Positions 9,701 to 23,261 are shown, numbered from the stretch's first letter. The stretch is 64,000 nt of DNA from Sphagnum compactum (GCA_965153455.1 OZ234494.1:1178001-1242000); one strand, 5' to 3'. Made by a program: numbers and translations. The notes: generated from the sequence alone by a model not told the origin.

Positions 9701-12700
9701 TTTTGGTGATTCAAAAAGATGCACTCACTTGTAATGCACAAGAATTAAGCCCAAACACAATGTTCATAAAAGTTATGACATGCATAAACGCACAACTATA
9801 GAAAAAATAAGGGCAAGGTGTTGCAATTTCAAATCGCTAAAAGAGGTTTTGATCCCCTTGAATAAAATAATAAAAACATGTTCACATCAGAATTGGTTCC
9901 TTATTAATCAACAATAAACCAAAATAATTAAATTAACCCAACTTAGCACCAAATTAACTATGACTTAATTAAGTAGCTCACATAACACACATAATATATA
10001 TTTTTTCCTTGGGATAAATTTAAGTTTAAAAAAATAAAATGCATTGTCCATTTTGATATTTTGGATGTTGGAACAAAACTCATATCTGAAATAAAAAGGA
10101 ATTAGAACTAAACCTAGACCACTCTTTTCAAAAATGTTAGGAACTAGAACCAAGGGATCCCCCTAAAACCAGGGAACTAACCAACATTGGTTTTAAGCAT
10201 TTAAAGGTGCTTTCCAAATCTTTGCAATTCACAAAATAATTGTGGGATGAACATGATATTCACATTGTGATTTTATTATACATGGCATTGTTTCATTGAT
10301 TGAAACATGAAGAACCCTAGATGAAGTCAATGTCTCTAGTCCATGTTTCTATTGGGTGTATTGTTATTGTTTAACATTTTTATCTCATGTTTTGTGTGAG
10401 ATGATGTGAGCTTTGTAAGATTTTCCCTAATTCTCCAATGGCACAAACACAATAATTCTTACATGGTGAGACTCGATTGGAATTAAGTCATGTTAATTAA
10501 TAACACAAGATTCAATGGTGTACAACTGTGTGTGAAGTGTGAACCCAAGGATGGGATGGGATGGGAGGGTTGTGTCCTTATCCCCAATAAATTTTTTTAA
10601 TGAAACAAAAATCATATCAAAAAATGAAAACAAACAAAAAAATTTATGCAAAAAGTATTTCATGTTCGGTATAAGTAAAATGGAGGTGAACACTCAACTT
10701 GTAGTCCATGCAATGTAAAAAAATACCATTAATGTAAACAATCATCAACTGCTAATGTCCACAATCAACTTTCAATAGAATGTGGCGGGAAAAAAATTTC
10801 AATGGATGGTCAATGTGAACATCCAACCTTGCAAAGTTCATGTCCATAAAACAAAATTTATTGAATTTTTGTTTTCCTTTAAATTATCTTAGCTCAATTT
10901 TATCATTAGTGCATACACAAATCATTATTTCCTTCTCCTATGTTTTACTGATGTTTCTTTAGCTCCAAATTTTTCTAAAAAATGGTTTGGATTTTGTGTC
11001 CTTTAATTATTCACCAATTCCAAAAATGAGATATAAGGCCATTTCCAACAATGATCAATTGTGGCTTTGCTTATTGCTTCATGTCAAGATTCTTGGAACC
11101 TATATTAAAGTACACTTCATATGCTACAATTTCAATGCTTAGAATTGAAAGTTTGACCATATTAATGTCATTAGATAGAAATCCCAATGTGGAAACTCTA
11201 GCTAGTTTTGTTACAAATCAATTTAGCCATTTAATATAGTAGGATGTTGCTACTATGTTGAAAAGGTAGTTAGTCTCTTTCATCATCTATCCACCTATTA
11301 ATTCTTATCTACCCTTTCACAATGCCATAAGGTTTGGGATGTTTTTTAGCCTTAAACTCCAACAACTATCCAAGCCTTATTAATGGGAAAGGATTAATGT
11401 TACAAGCTAAACACATGAGTTAGGCAAATTACATGTTAGTCACCCCTAAACCACAAACAAAACACATGGTTATTTTGAAACTTGATGCATTTTGAAAAGG
11501 ATATCATCTTTAAATCTTTGAACTCCTTAGAAGTTGTATTCCTTTGCTACAAATTGCATCCATGAACAAATTTATTTACTTATGTGTTTAGCACCAAGTT
11601 CAATACATCTCCATTATATGTCTAAACGTATTTTAAAAACATTTTGGCATATGTAGAGCACACCTTTCACACTCAAATCCACATTCACACAATTGCTCAC
11701 CACAACAAAATGATTGTCTTATTATTAACCTAAAGTTAAGAAGGGGGAGAAAATTGTTAACAAAAACACAAAAATACAAAAGGCATGAACAAAACATGCA
11801 CATACCAAAACAAAAGAGAATTCCAAAGGATGTGATCAAAGGGCATGCAAAGGGCATGTACCATACTAGAGTACAATTGACATGAATTAATACAAAAGAA
11901 AAGGGTTCAAGGATTGTGAAGACCATATTGTTCAATGAAGACAATGAACATGAATCAGATGGGGGTTCTAGGGGTGTGCAACATAGAATGAGGACTAGGA
12001 AGAAGGAAAAACAGAAGGAGTGAGAAAAAAGGAAAGAAAAAGGTAGGTGGGCAGGGTAAAAGGGTTAGTACATTATAATATTTGAATAGAAAAAACAAAA
12101 TTGATATTCAAGGATTCATCTTGGTTGAATTGGAATTCCAAAACATGTTTTAATTAAGTTGTTTGAACCTTTAATGTCCTATGACCATTTTAATTTTAAG
12201 TGAACATTGATTGAATATAGATAGGTAAAACACTAAATAAATTGTGCATCAAAATACAAAATATGGTTTTCAAATTAGCTTACGAAATGGGTAGTTGCAA
12301 GTTAGGGTGGTTCAAAAATGAGAAGAATCCAAGTCCCAAAAGCCTATATTTTAACATTAACATGAAAAAAAATTAAAAATTAATGTTGAATGGGCTTTAT
12401 GTGGTGATTAATTAAGTAATAAAGTCCATAGGAAAGGTTGCCTTTTTAAATAACTCTTTGACGTACATGTTAGGGGGAAAAATATCTATCCAATACAAAA
12501 TGATCGAGATAAGGACTTTTGAAAATAAAGTTCAAATATGGTCAAACAAAAGTCCATGGTTGTTTTATGGTTAAAGTTTTTGTTGTTAGCTTATTTAATC
12601 CATTTTTTTTTATCAAGTCCCTATAAAAGATGAAATTATAATAAAAAATGTTTTTGAATGTTAATGAAGAATTCAAACCAAAATTTATATGTCCACTTTA

Positions 12701-15119
12701 AAAGTCCATTAGAATACGATTACTGTATGTTTATTAAATTTCACCCCTCTAAATATTTTCTTCAAATTAATGATTTTATAATGCATTTGTGGCATTTGAA
12801 TAGAGTACACTTTGCAAAAAGTCCATAAAAACACAAAAAGTGATCCACCCTAACTTGTAATTACTTTGAGTTGAGAGGTGGATGTTGCTTACCTAGAATT
12901 ATTCATTTGTAACTAGTAAGATATTGTAGGAAAGGTGGGCATAAGTGAAAACTTTTTGCCCATGGAATGAACTTCTCCCACTTTTGGGAGGTTCTATCTT
13001 CCCAAATATTTTACAAAAATTAAGTTAAGGTAGAAAACATTGGGTGAACATAGAAAGCTTATTCCATATGCCAAGAAATTTTCGAACCAAAAAATGAAAA
13101 ATTACTAGAACTGAATGAATGTTAAATCTTCATTGTTTAATTGTTTTTTGGGTAGTTTGAATATTTTAATCATGCGACAAGGTTAATTTTATGACCCACA
13201 TTCAATTTTTTTTATTAATTCATTTTTGCATTTTTGATGGTTGGAACATGTTTTTGGGTAAAATTAAAATTTATTTTTACTTATTAAACAAAGTGGGTGT
13301 GAAGCAAAATAATTATTATGGGAGGTTCATTATTTGAGTTTTTCACTTCTTATTCCATGTGTATAAGAGGTATGTAAGTCTTCATTATTATTTTACGTGA
13401 ATTAAAAATATATATATGTTAAAAATTAACTTGTGATGAAATTTAAAATAAATATCTTCAAGTTTATTAATAATTTTTGTAAGACAACTTTAATAATTAT
13501 GTCAAATGATGTGTGAAATAGTTTATAAATTATTTAAAATTTAGGCAAGAAATTTTTTTAATGATTTTTTAGTTGTTTTTTTTGTTTAACGGTTTGGAGA
13601 GTTATCAAAATGCATTTATGTTATCGTGCATTCATTATTTGCATTTGATTTTTTTTATTTTGATGTGTAAAAAGGTACGTAAAATATTAGTAATATTTAA
13701 TTTATGTTTGATCATAACAAACAAATGTGTACTCAGAACAATTTTTTTGGGCATGACATTTGTAAATTTTTAATCAACATTTGTTTTGACATGTTTATTT
13801 ATAATAGTTTGAAATGATGTGTTGATAATTTTTAGTTCATATAAAAATAGAGGTTTGAATTATTTTAAATTAATTTTCAATTTGAATAAAAAATTATATT
13901 AATTTTTGCAACCAAATATTCTTATGAATTGGATGTATTTATTAATTTTGAAATTAAAATTTTGAAAAGGTACCAAAAGGTAGGTAGAAATTGATGCCCT
14001 TATGAATATTTTTTATTATTTTTTGTCATATGGTGCAAATGAATTTAATAAGTTTCAAACCCTTCCCTTTTCCTTTTCAATTTACATGTGCTTATGTAAT
14101 TGAATAATGCATATAATATATTGAACTTTCAAAAAGGAGAAGAAACATGTAGGTCCAAAACCATTTAATAATTTCAAAAAAATTATAGTTCACTAGTTCA
14201 TTCAAAAAAATAATTGTGTTACAAAAAAGGTTAATAAAAATGTGTCCATCATTGTAGAAAATCAAGTCCATTAAAATTGTAATATAATCAAAATTTGAAG
14301 CTTTAATCAATTGTAATGAATGTTATCGCTTTGGAATATAGGTTTGATCACTTGTAATCCATCATTTACAATTATTATTATATAATTCAAAAATCTAATT
14401 AGATGTTTTGTCAAATCAAGTTTAAATAGGAACTAAAGCATATTGATTACTAAAATATTTCCATGTTTTTTTAACCACTACAATTATTTTATTAAATGTT
14501 TTTTTTAAAACCTAGACTTCACATGTTATTTAAATTTGGACAACAATCCAATGATGAAATATTTTAACAACAATATGTTAATTTTTATGAAAAATCCACT
14601 TCTCTCCCCATTGCAATTTTTTTACAAAATGAATTATACATTTTTTCACCTTATTTCAACTGACTCAATTTTAAGAATACATTGATTATTTGGCATGGAA
14701 TTCTGAGATAATAAAAAAGGAGATTAATTAAAATTTGTAATAATTTGATTACTTTAATCCTAATTAATCTAAAATTTTGATTAAAAGTTAAAGGTCATCA
14801 GCATGATTATCATCTTTTTAACAATGGAAACTTTTAAAATGGAGGATACAAAAATGATTTCAACATTGGAAAAAATTGCTATAATTACCCTTTTTACTCA
14901 TTTGTGTAGACTATCTAACCTCACAAGTGTGTAAAGAAGTTTAATGAAAATAAATGAATTTTTAAAAACTAAATCCTTTTTCATTAAGTAAAGTAAGATT
15001 TTTTACTTAATGTTTTTTGCAATGTCATAGTAATTATGATATACAACCCTTACGGGAAAAATTATATATGGTCATTCCTAGTGTATTATATTGTTATCAT
15101 AATTTAATGCACAAGGTTC
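6778..15119. other. AT-rich gene desert with repeat fragments
   Basis: No credible gene was found. Around 7193-7310 and 9000-9110 related segments lie in opposite orientation; both carry a GATGCCTTTATC-type core. A C-run sits near 9151. From about 12 to 15 kb the sequence is very AT-rich. Open frames are short and of low complexity. The stretch near 7750-8530 is richer in C but carries no recognisable motif. Confidence 0.5.
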
Positions 15120-15129
15120 GAGACTAATT

Positions 15130-15360
15130 ATAATAGTTGTATAGGTAAGAGCAATGAAAATATATGTAGCAGCAGTGGAGGCGCTGAGGAAAAAGGAAAG
15201 ACAGGATGAAACTCAGTTTACCACCAAAATTGATCATTTTCTGAGTTTCAGCCCCCTTTGAATGCTAATGTATTTTTTTCCAGGTTTTTTTTATTCTCAC
15301 CCTGTGTATGAGGAAACGCAGGGTTCTGGTGCTGTGTTTGTCTTACTTGACGGATAACTC
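15130..15360 (+). other. Exon-like island, unidentified
   Basis: A G+C-richer patch in the desert. One frame gives a charged peptide with EALRKKERQDETQF and KIDHFLSF, ending at a TGA near 15260. A pyrimidine tract with TTTTTTTCCAG then precedes a second open stretch containing CMRKRRVLVLCLSYL. It looks like two exon remnants around an intron end. I do not recognise the family, and no flanking exons were found. Confidence 0.3.
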
Positions 15361-17960
15361 TAACGTGTGAGTGACATTTGAAATATTATGTGTGCATACG
15401 ATGGATGTGTATGTTCCATAGAAATGTAAATATGCATTTTGATGAGAAGTTCTAGATCCAGTAAGGGAAGTTGAGCTTGAAGTTTGAGTCTTGAGTCATT
15501 ACACAATGAATGAGTTGCTCCTTTTTCATATTCAAGTATAGAAAAACATAGCCCATCTACACTTGACCAATACCTAGCTTACATCAAAATAATGAATTTG
15601 TGACGGTCTTCAACAAAATTGCTCATTCCAAGGTAAAGAAAAAGTTAGAGCTCACATTGGAATATATGAAAATGAAAAACCTTGCCTAGGTTGGTGCACA
15701 TTGTTGGTGCACATTGTTGAAATGTTCTAAGCTCTAAAGCCAATCCCATAAATGGCTTACTCATTACCCCCTTTTGCGATGGTGGTATGTTCCTTAATGG
15801 GTGTAAAGCAAGATTAAATTATGAATTTGCCAGAATGTTTTAGGACAAATCATTAACTTTTTAAAGAGGTCATGTTTTGATTTCTTAAATTAAAATGTGG
15901 GTCACTTTGTCACTATTTTCATCCTTTTAATGTGATAATTATAAAAGTGTTTAAATATAAGCCCAATGGATGAAATTTCATACAATGGCATATGTTAGTA
16001 TTGTAAAAAAATCATATTTTGTGTATGTTTCATACAAACTTGTACAATCATAATAGCAACCAATATCACCTCAAAGTCTTGAATTTTTAAACATCTGGCA
16101 TATACTACAAAACCATTTTTTTTTTTCGGTCAAAATTTCACACCTACACCATAGAGAAAGAATTTTCTTTCCTAAGATTCCTTTTTTTGGAAAAAGTTCA
16201 CCAAATTTAAGAATTATCAAAAGGTTTTCATCAAGATTCTACAACAAGTTTCAATAAGTAGCCAAAAAATAAAACAGTCCTTAAATGTTGTGTTATTATC
16301 ATATTCTATGTTTAGCCAAATTTGGTTTGTAGCAAAATATGGATGATTGCAAACATGAGCTACATGCGAAATTGGAAAGTAAAATAAAATAGATCCCAAG
16401 TATGGATGTTTGGAAATGGAATTTGTGTTGGATGTTTAAATTATGGACTCAGTCTTTTGAAAAATATAACTTGAAAGGATGAATGTTGTCTTTTGATTGA
16501 TTTCATAATCCTTCTCCATATTCAAATGCCTTAACCGAAAATGTTGCCCCATTGATTTGACTACATTACAAAGCACCAAAAGAACTTCTTTTGGGTGTAT
16601 TCATAGTCTACCTTATTCAATGAAATCTTTCCTTTGCAAAAAGAAGAGGCACTTTGAAAAATCAGACACTCACTGTGGCAAACATTTCACCTCCATTGAA
16701 AGGACATTTATTCATAACCATGGTTCTCAAAAATATCAATAGACCTGGTGGTGATGAATAACCATGGTTCTCAAAAATTAAAAATCATGTAACCGACTAT
16801 TGGTGAAACCATTGGGGGCTCGTTTTTGAAAACTGCTGGTTCTTTAGTTTTTGAAATAACCCAGACTAACGGTTCATTTAATTCTGATTTTTTCAAAGAA
16901 TTGGAACCAATGATTCTGTAAGTCTGAAATACCACTAAATAACTGGAACTGACCGTATTTGGGAAATTTCAAAACATTGATAGAACCTTTGGTCCAGTTA
17001 TGGACCTGGTTCTTCACATTTCAAGACTTCCAGTTCCTGGTTCTTCAAAAAATCAAACATAAAATCCTAGGTGACTCGGGTTCCAAATCAGATCCAGTTC
17101 TACCTTCCTAAGCATTGGTCACTTTTTTTTTTTAATAATGAATTTTCGTCATTTTGTGAAAAAACATTTGTTAAAAAAAGAATATTCGGTCACAAATTCC
17201 TTGTTTTCTGGAACACAAAGCATCAGGAAGAAAATTAATTTTTATTTAAAAATCACCACAATTGCCTACAATATGAAGGGGTGCATAAGATTTCCTACTT
17301 TCATATATTGAATATTACCAAATTTGGCTAAATATTGCTTATGCATGATTGCCACTTGAGCAACATTAAAAAAAAAAATCGGAAAAATTTACACTGATAC
17401 TATTCCAAAGCCGCTACTAACCCCACCCCACCCCATCCTGAAACTAATTATTCAGAAAAGTATATACCTGAATTTTTCTCCCTCAAACTAACAACATGTC
17501 TGACCCTAATTGGAAAAATTAAAAACTACAAAAATTCAAAAAATTAATTTCAAATAAGAATTGGTATGAAATGAGTTTTGGGGCCAGTTCCTGATTCCAC
17601 GTCTCATTCATTGGGTTTTTTTGGTTTTTTTTCCTTGTCAAAATTTAGAACTGGTGATCCAGGCACCCAATAATTCGCCCTGAGAACCAGAACTGACTCA
17701 AAAGTAAGAACCCGAAACCCTAAACCCTAAAATATTATGTTCCAGTCATTTTAACCACTTTGGGTGGATATGCTCTAAACTGTCACACATGTGGGAGCCC
17801 AGCCCGTGACAGTTTAGCAGCAAATCGATACCTACATCATCTCATCTGGATTTGCAGCGGTCCCCGCATACACAAATAATTAGGCTATATGTTCAGGTCG
17901 GAGTACAAGTCAGTTTTTCAAGTGTTCTAGTAATTTCCTGACTCCTGTGCTGGGAAAAAA
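15361..17960. other. Intergenic sequence with short duplications
   Basis: No gene recognised. A 21 base direct repeat reading ATAACCATGGTTCTCAAAA occurs near 16714 and 16757. Sequence around 16780-17110 and 17570-17720 shares word patterns (GGAACC, CCAGTTCC, TTTGGTCC) with 18960-19080, suggesting old copies of one repeat. Confidence 0.4.
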
Positions 17961-18475
17961 TGGCATCTTATTTCTTTGGAAAAGAGAGAAACTTGAGCTT
18001 CGCTGTACACTGTTGTTGGAATGTACAATTGCTTGAGTCTTTGAGGGGCATACAAGCTTTCTGTCTCAGGCAGGCTGGCTGGCTATATATGTGAAGGATA
18101 CATGATGCTGTCATTTGTACTGAGGTCATCTTTTGACTTGCTTTGGGCGAAGTCTTGTTTGGAACTGGTTTCCTTGCCCTTATGGTCATGCCAAGTTCCC
18201 TGCTGATGCAGATTGTTGCTGTCACAAACTTAGCAGTCTGCTAGATCACCTGCATGCTCAGCATAGGTGCATGATCCCTGTGTTTGTTTTGTTTGTTCCA
18301 AGTGTGCAAACATGCTATCTAGCTCAAAGAGCTATTAAGTTAATCATAGAAACTTCTAATGTTGCCATTCCCCCCCCTCCGCACCACCACCACCATCACC
18401 ACCACACACACACATGCAATGGCCCAGTTTGCATAGTCAGGTGGTAAGTAGCTCTTAAACCAGCCACCTCTGAAT
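17961..18475 (+). other. Non-AT-rich patch, unassigned
   Basis: Composition is closer to transcribed sequence than its surroundings. A plus-strand frame of 104 codons from 18133 contains a cysteine- and histidine-rich patch and then a histidine run encoded by a CAC/CAT repeat (about 18380-18412). It resembles no zinc-finger family closely enough to name. Confidence 0.25.
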
Positions 18476-18680
18476 TGCATTTCTCCAAGGGCTGAAAATA
18501 CGTGTATATATTGACAATAAACTATAGTACTCAATAGTTGTATTTCTTCAATACCCAAAAATATGCTTATTATCTTGATAATCAAACTATAGTACCCAAT
18601 AGTTGTATTTCTGCAATGCCCAAAAATCCGTGTGAATCTTGACAATCAAACCATAACTAATACATGCATTTCTCCAAGGT
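18476..18680. repeat. Tandem repeat, ~65 bp unit, three copies
   Basis: Three imperfect units follow one another. Each has a CCCAAAAAT-type start, a TTGACAATAAAC or TTGATAATCAAAC core, and a CAATAGTTGTATTTCT-like end. The middle unit is closest to the first. No coding role is apparent. Confidence 0.75.
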
Positions 18681-19259
18681 TTCAGTATAGTAAGTTTCAG
18701 TAGTTTAGTCAAGAATATCAAAGGATCCTTTTTTAAAAAAACTTCCATATCTGGTTTAGAGATAAATTTGGCTCATTTTCTTCTGGATGATCGCCTCTTT
18801 CAGTACATCCCAAAACTTGGGGGAATTTGTTTTAAAACATTGGTTTTTGGTTATCAATGTAATAGTTTGAAAGTTTTACAATATGGATATGCAAAAATTC
18901 TGCAATTTCTTCTAGTTATGACACAACTTGAACTGTTCTCCTCAGGTGACAACTAGTGTTACATTCAATTCTTGATTCTAAATGAACCTTCAATCCTAGT
19001 TATGAGACTTTTTTAGTTTTGGATGGAACCTTTGGTCCGGCCATGACACCAGGTCTTTGGATTTCTAAAACTTTTTGGTCTGCTATTAACAAAATTGGAG
19101 TTAGGTTTGGTTCCAACAAAATGCTAGAAGTCCAAAACCAATTGACATTGGTCATGAATACAATAATATTACGACTATGCAAGAATTGTACCCTTTCCTC
19201 CAGTTATGTGTTATGATAGAAAATGATATCATGTGGCATGGACATGTAAGAACAGGATG
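18681..19259. other. Intergenic, nothing assigned
   Basis: Repeat-like wording around 18960-19080 resembles 16980-17050. No gene or RNA was recognised. Confidence 0.35.
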
Positions 19260-19510
19260 CTTTGATCAGTTTAGGCCACAACAATCTTCACTCCTAAAGG
19301 GTGATCCAGAAAAGTAGCTGTGTACTGAATCTGGAAGCAGCTCATTGGACCCATCTCCATGATCCTTGAAGCCCAGACTGCATGAAGATGGTGTGTTGTC
19401 GAACCTGCAGTTGTACGTGCCATTTCATGGGTGATCCAGTTGTTTTGTAGCATTGTTGTATCCGTAATACATACGGAAAACCGCATTTTACGAGCATTCG
19501 CCAAGTAATC
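19260..19510 (-). pseudogene. Unidentified coding-like fragment with stops
   Basis: Two minus-strand frames look unusually protein-like. One is open for 77 codons (19504-19271). A second reads with an extracellular-protein flavour, including FRMYYGYNNATKQL and SLGFKDHGDGSNELLPDS, but is broken by two stop codons, one where TGA stands in a position that TGG would fit. I cannot name the family. It may be an exon remnant of a secreted or membrane protein. Confidence 0.3.
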
Positions 19511-20753
19511 CTAAGATAAATTTAGAGAAGAAAGATTTTGACTACAACTTAATAACATAATTCCAAAGCAAATTCTCAATCATCAACTTTGTGATGTCTT
19601 TACTATCAAAGCTAAAAATCTTAGCATGAAACCAAGTCTTGGGTATTCTCATAAACCAACTTGCATTTACTGGGCGAACTGTCACTTGTAAATAATATCA
19701 GAACTCTCTGTACTCTGTTCTAATGCATCTAGTGACCTCCAATATACTCTAACAGAGTGGAGACTGATAATTACACAAAACTGTACTAGCAAAAAAATTA
19801 CACTGCCTTTTTGTGAATATCATGTCATGGGTAATAATATAATATTCTGAAAGGTTGCAGTTTGATCATGCCCAGAACAGGGATTTTTAAAGAAAATTTG
19901 TGATATATGTTTTTGGAAAATATTTCAAAATTAGTCAAATTTACACTACAAAAGACACATTTTTCCAGATTTTTCCAAATTTTTTGGTCAAAAAATTGAC
20001 AGCATTTTTCAGAAAAAAACACTGAGGTCACAGAAGCACTAATAATGGGTACCTGTTTTCCAGTGATCAACCTGTTGCATGTCAAAGTTGGCTGAGTGCT
20101 ACTAAAAGTGGCTTGTGCCATTGAGCACATATCATAATATTGAATGAATTTTGAAAGGAAAATTGCACACCGTTTTTGACCTCAGTGTGAAATCCAGTTT
20201 TTCATTAAGTTTTTTTTAAAAAATTTATTGAATTTCATATTAGAAAATTTACTCAAAATTCAATATCTCTCGCCTCTTAGGTCTAGGAATCACTTCCATG
20301 CATCCCTGATCATTGAGAGCTTTCCAAGAGTATAAATAGCACAAACTAATTTTCCTATAATATTTCATATTTAGTTTTCAAATGATAAGACTATTCAAAA
20401 CTCAATGACTCCTATAGCATAGGTTTAAACATTATGAAACCACCTTGGTGCACTTGTGCTCATTTCGGGCTTTCCAATAGTACCAAAGAGCATTTATTTT
20501 TCCTTTTAAGGGAGTGAGGGTTTGGAAGACTATTTGAGTTTTGGGGTTTCATTCCTTACATGTTCCCAATAATGTTCTCCCTACAAGAACTTTGTGTTCA
20601 TGTTTCCAATGTGTTCCCAATTTTATCCCATAGGCTTTGCCAAATGTTCCCTATGTGGTTCCCATGTTCTTCACAATAACCCCACTTTTCATCTCATTTT
20701 TGCTTGTCCAAAGTCCTACTCTTTGTAGGCCAAATGGAAAACTTGACTAAGAG
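19511..20753. other. Intergenic, repeat-derived in part
   Basis: No gene recognised. 20520-20700 resembles 43935-44045: both carry a GTGGTTCCCATGTTCTTC and AATAACCCCACTTTT series in the same orientation, so these are copies of one dispersed repeat. Confidence 0.45.
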
Positions 20754-21064
20754 TGACTGTAGACGAGGGTCCAAGGTCCAGGGACCGATGAATTCAAGCA
20801 ATCTTATTGATCGAAAGCTTTAAATTGGTCCCAAGGCCTTTAGAAGAGGGTCCAAGACCACAAAGTGGCAAATTGAGGCTAAACGTACATGGCACCTGTT
20901 TTGGAGGCAAAATCAGTTGGTTTCGACCAAAAAATAGTGCTAAAAGGAGAGCTCCTGATTTGGAGAACCAAGAATCAGGCTAGAGACCAAGGTATAGTCC
21001 AATTCAAGGATTCAATTTGCTTCAAATGAGTCTAAATTGGACCCTGGACGCTTGCCTAAAGTGG
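20754..21064 (-). mobile_element. Inverted-repeat element (MITE), copy A
   Basis: Begins near ACTGTAGACGAGGGTCCAAG and ends near GGACCCTGGACGCTTGCC followed by TAAAGT, so the two ends are inverted copies. The whole unit is the reverse complement of the element at 47189-47516. Shared internal landmarks include AAGCTTTAAATTGGTCCCA, GGCAAATTGAGGCTAAAC and CCAAGAATCAGGCT. No coding capacity. No clean target duplication was found, so the superfamily is open. Confidence 0.75.
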
Positions 21065-22109
21065 GCCATAAGAGTTTTGAAACAATTTTTGTAACGGGCC
21101 ACCTGATCAACAAGCCCTGTCACAAAAGAAAAGGATTTGAACTTTGAATGCACCCACAACCAATAACATTATACTCTACTCTTGAAAGAGCCCAACTTTA
21201 CTATCGGAATCTTTTGAGTATAACTAGTACTGCCTGGTGTTGCTGTTTTGGCGTGTGGGCTCCTCAGCTGACAGTAAGTACATCAAACTCTTATCAACCT
21301 ATGGCTGCAGCTCCAGTATGCCTTTTAAGTTACCCTTTAGGCATTTGGGAGCTTGGAAGCATGACAGAGAGGACAAACTACATGATTGTTTTATAATATT
21401 TTTTAAACATATAATCTGCAGTGCAGGTTCACAGTACCTTGCCGTGGTTCGACAACAAGGTGATTAATAATTTTCATTTTTTTGTCATTAACATTTGACA
21501 GTAGAAAAGTAAATAAACAAATAAAGGAAAAACACCTGGCAAGGGAACAAGAGAAAAAAAGAAAAAGGATCAACGTCCAAACAGAAGACCAAGCTCGAAA
21601 GTGCAGAATGTGCAATGGGGAGCCCTAAGAGAGAAAAACATAAAACCTAGGACTTAAACCCATCACCAGTAGCAGGAAGCGAGTCGTACAAAGAGATGGG
21701 CGAAAAACCTGGAAGGACACCAAGCCTATAAGAGGCCTCTCTTGCTGCTACAACCGCCCAACGCAAGATTGTGACGGCCTGAACTCTCTGAAGAGGTATA
21801 TTTTACAAAATAATGAAAAGTGTGTGCTTGAAAGTTTCTTTCAGATTTTTAGCATGGCAAGCAAGTATATTTTTCAGTTTCTTTTACAATTTAAAAAATA
21901 GTTAATTACTGCCTAATTAACCAGGCTAAGTATTCCTTGATGCATGGAGGATAGAACTTGGGTGGCCCGGGCATTCCCAAAAATATGGAGCTTAGGAGAA
22001 GGTAAATGTCTCTCATCAGGGCCCCACATTTTGGAATGTTCTTCACTCGCCCATAAGCTTACCCATAGTAAAGCTCGTAAAGCACAAGCTGAAAGTAATG
22101 CATTCCAAG
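21065..22109. other. Intergenic, nothing assigned
   Basis: Several short open frames but no recognisable protein family, RNA gene or transposon end. Confidence 0.35.
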
Positions 22110-22530
22110 GTTTCTTTCTTTGTATTTGAAAAAGTTTTGTGCTTTACACCAGGAAGGCTTGCTACCACAGGCCTCCCCTAATTTTTGGGCCTAAATCCTC
22201 AGGCTACAAGCATCAAATTAGAGCAGGCCCTCCGAGATCAGGAGTAAGCCTTCCCCTATCCGGAAATCAATTCAAGGTTTTTATCCTTTATATTTGAAAG
22301 CACCTTCCCCACATGGACAATTCATTCATCAATTGAAGGACCCTGTAATAATCACATGCAAACCTTCCACCATTCACATAGAAAACCTTTTGTGCGTAAT
22401 GCTGAGGAAAGCCACATCCATGGGTGTCCCCTAATTTTCAAGCCTACGCCCACAGGCTATCACACTCAAGGCTACACAACCCTCAAATTAGGGGAGTCCA
22501 ATGGGAGTTGCAACCCTTCCCCTATATATA
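22110..22530. repeat. Two imperfect direct repeats of ~140 bp
   Basis: About 22110-22262 and 22272-22526 share a TTATATTTGAAA-type start, a CCCCTAATTTT block, GCCTA..CAGGCTA, CAAATTAG and CCTTCCCCTAT. In each copy CCTAATTTT and AAATTAGG are complementary, so each can fold into a hairpin. Function unknown. Confidence 0.55.
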
Positions 22531-22597
22531 TTATCATGAACCTAAACATTGGTAGAGCATGAGGTGTATGAGAGTAGGGCTCTTACACCTACTCCTT

Positions 22598-22673
22598 AAC
22601 CTTTAAACATCAGGGTGGACCATTTTGGTCCACTTTCCCTTGGGATTTCAAAACCCATGATGTTTAGGGGTTA
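22598..22673. repeat. Nested inverted repeat
   Basis: An outer stem pairs TAACCTTTAAACATCA with TGATGTTTAGGGGTTA. A second small palindrome, GTGGACCATTTTGGTCCAC, lies inside at about 22614-22632. It may be a degraded small transposon. Confidence 0.6.
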
Positions 22674-23261
22674 CGAATGTCATGGATCTTATTGCAGGTA
22701 GAAGAAAAGCCCTCCTCTTTTGAAGGGAGGGGTAGTAATAATATATGTAAGGTGCCTTCCAAGTACATTAGGAGATATTCTCCCATTAAGTTCAGCTCTT
22801 GGATACCAGAAGAGAAGCAGATGATGATCTTGGGTGGTGGTGGTGATGGTAGGTTTTGTAGAAATCTAGATGAAAGCTTTGCCCTGTTCGGTATCAGTAT
22901 GTGGCCTGGGTACTGCCAATAGCTTGTCACTTGGGTTGGTAGCTTATCAGTTGAGTCTGCTGTTGTGTGTGTTGGGGGAAAAGAGATTTTTATTAAAAAA
23001 ATCTGAGAGTAGATTGTGGATTCCAATTGCAACCTTTTGCAGGATACTAGCAGGAAGAAGCAGATTTAGAAGAGCAGCAGATGATTTAGTCTATAGTGCA
23101 GAATGAAGCAGATGGAAATTGTTGGTTTTTGTGTATAGGATAATTTCTTAAGTCTGTGAAGAAGGTAGACTAGCTTCAGATGATCACAAAGAGCGAGAGA
23201 ACCTCTGCTGCAGCAGCAGCTGTTTTTGTCATCACTGGACAACACAAAAACAACTCTGAGC

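Noticed and set aside
18370-18412. Poly-histidine protein tract
   Set aside because: Encoded by a CAC/CAT microsatellite with no supporting domain on either side.
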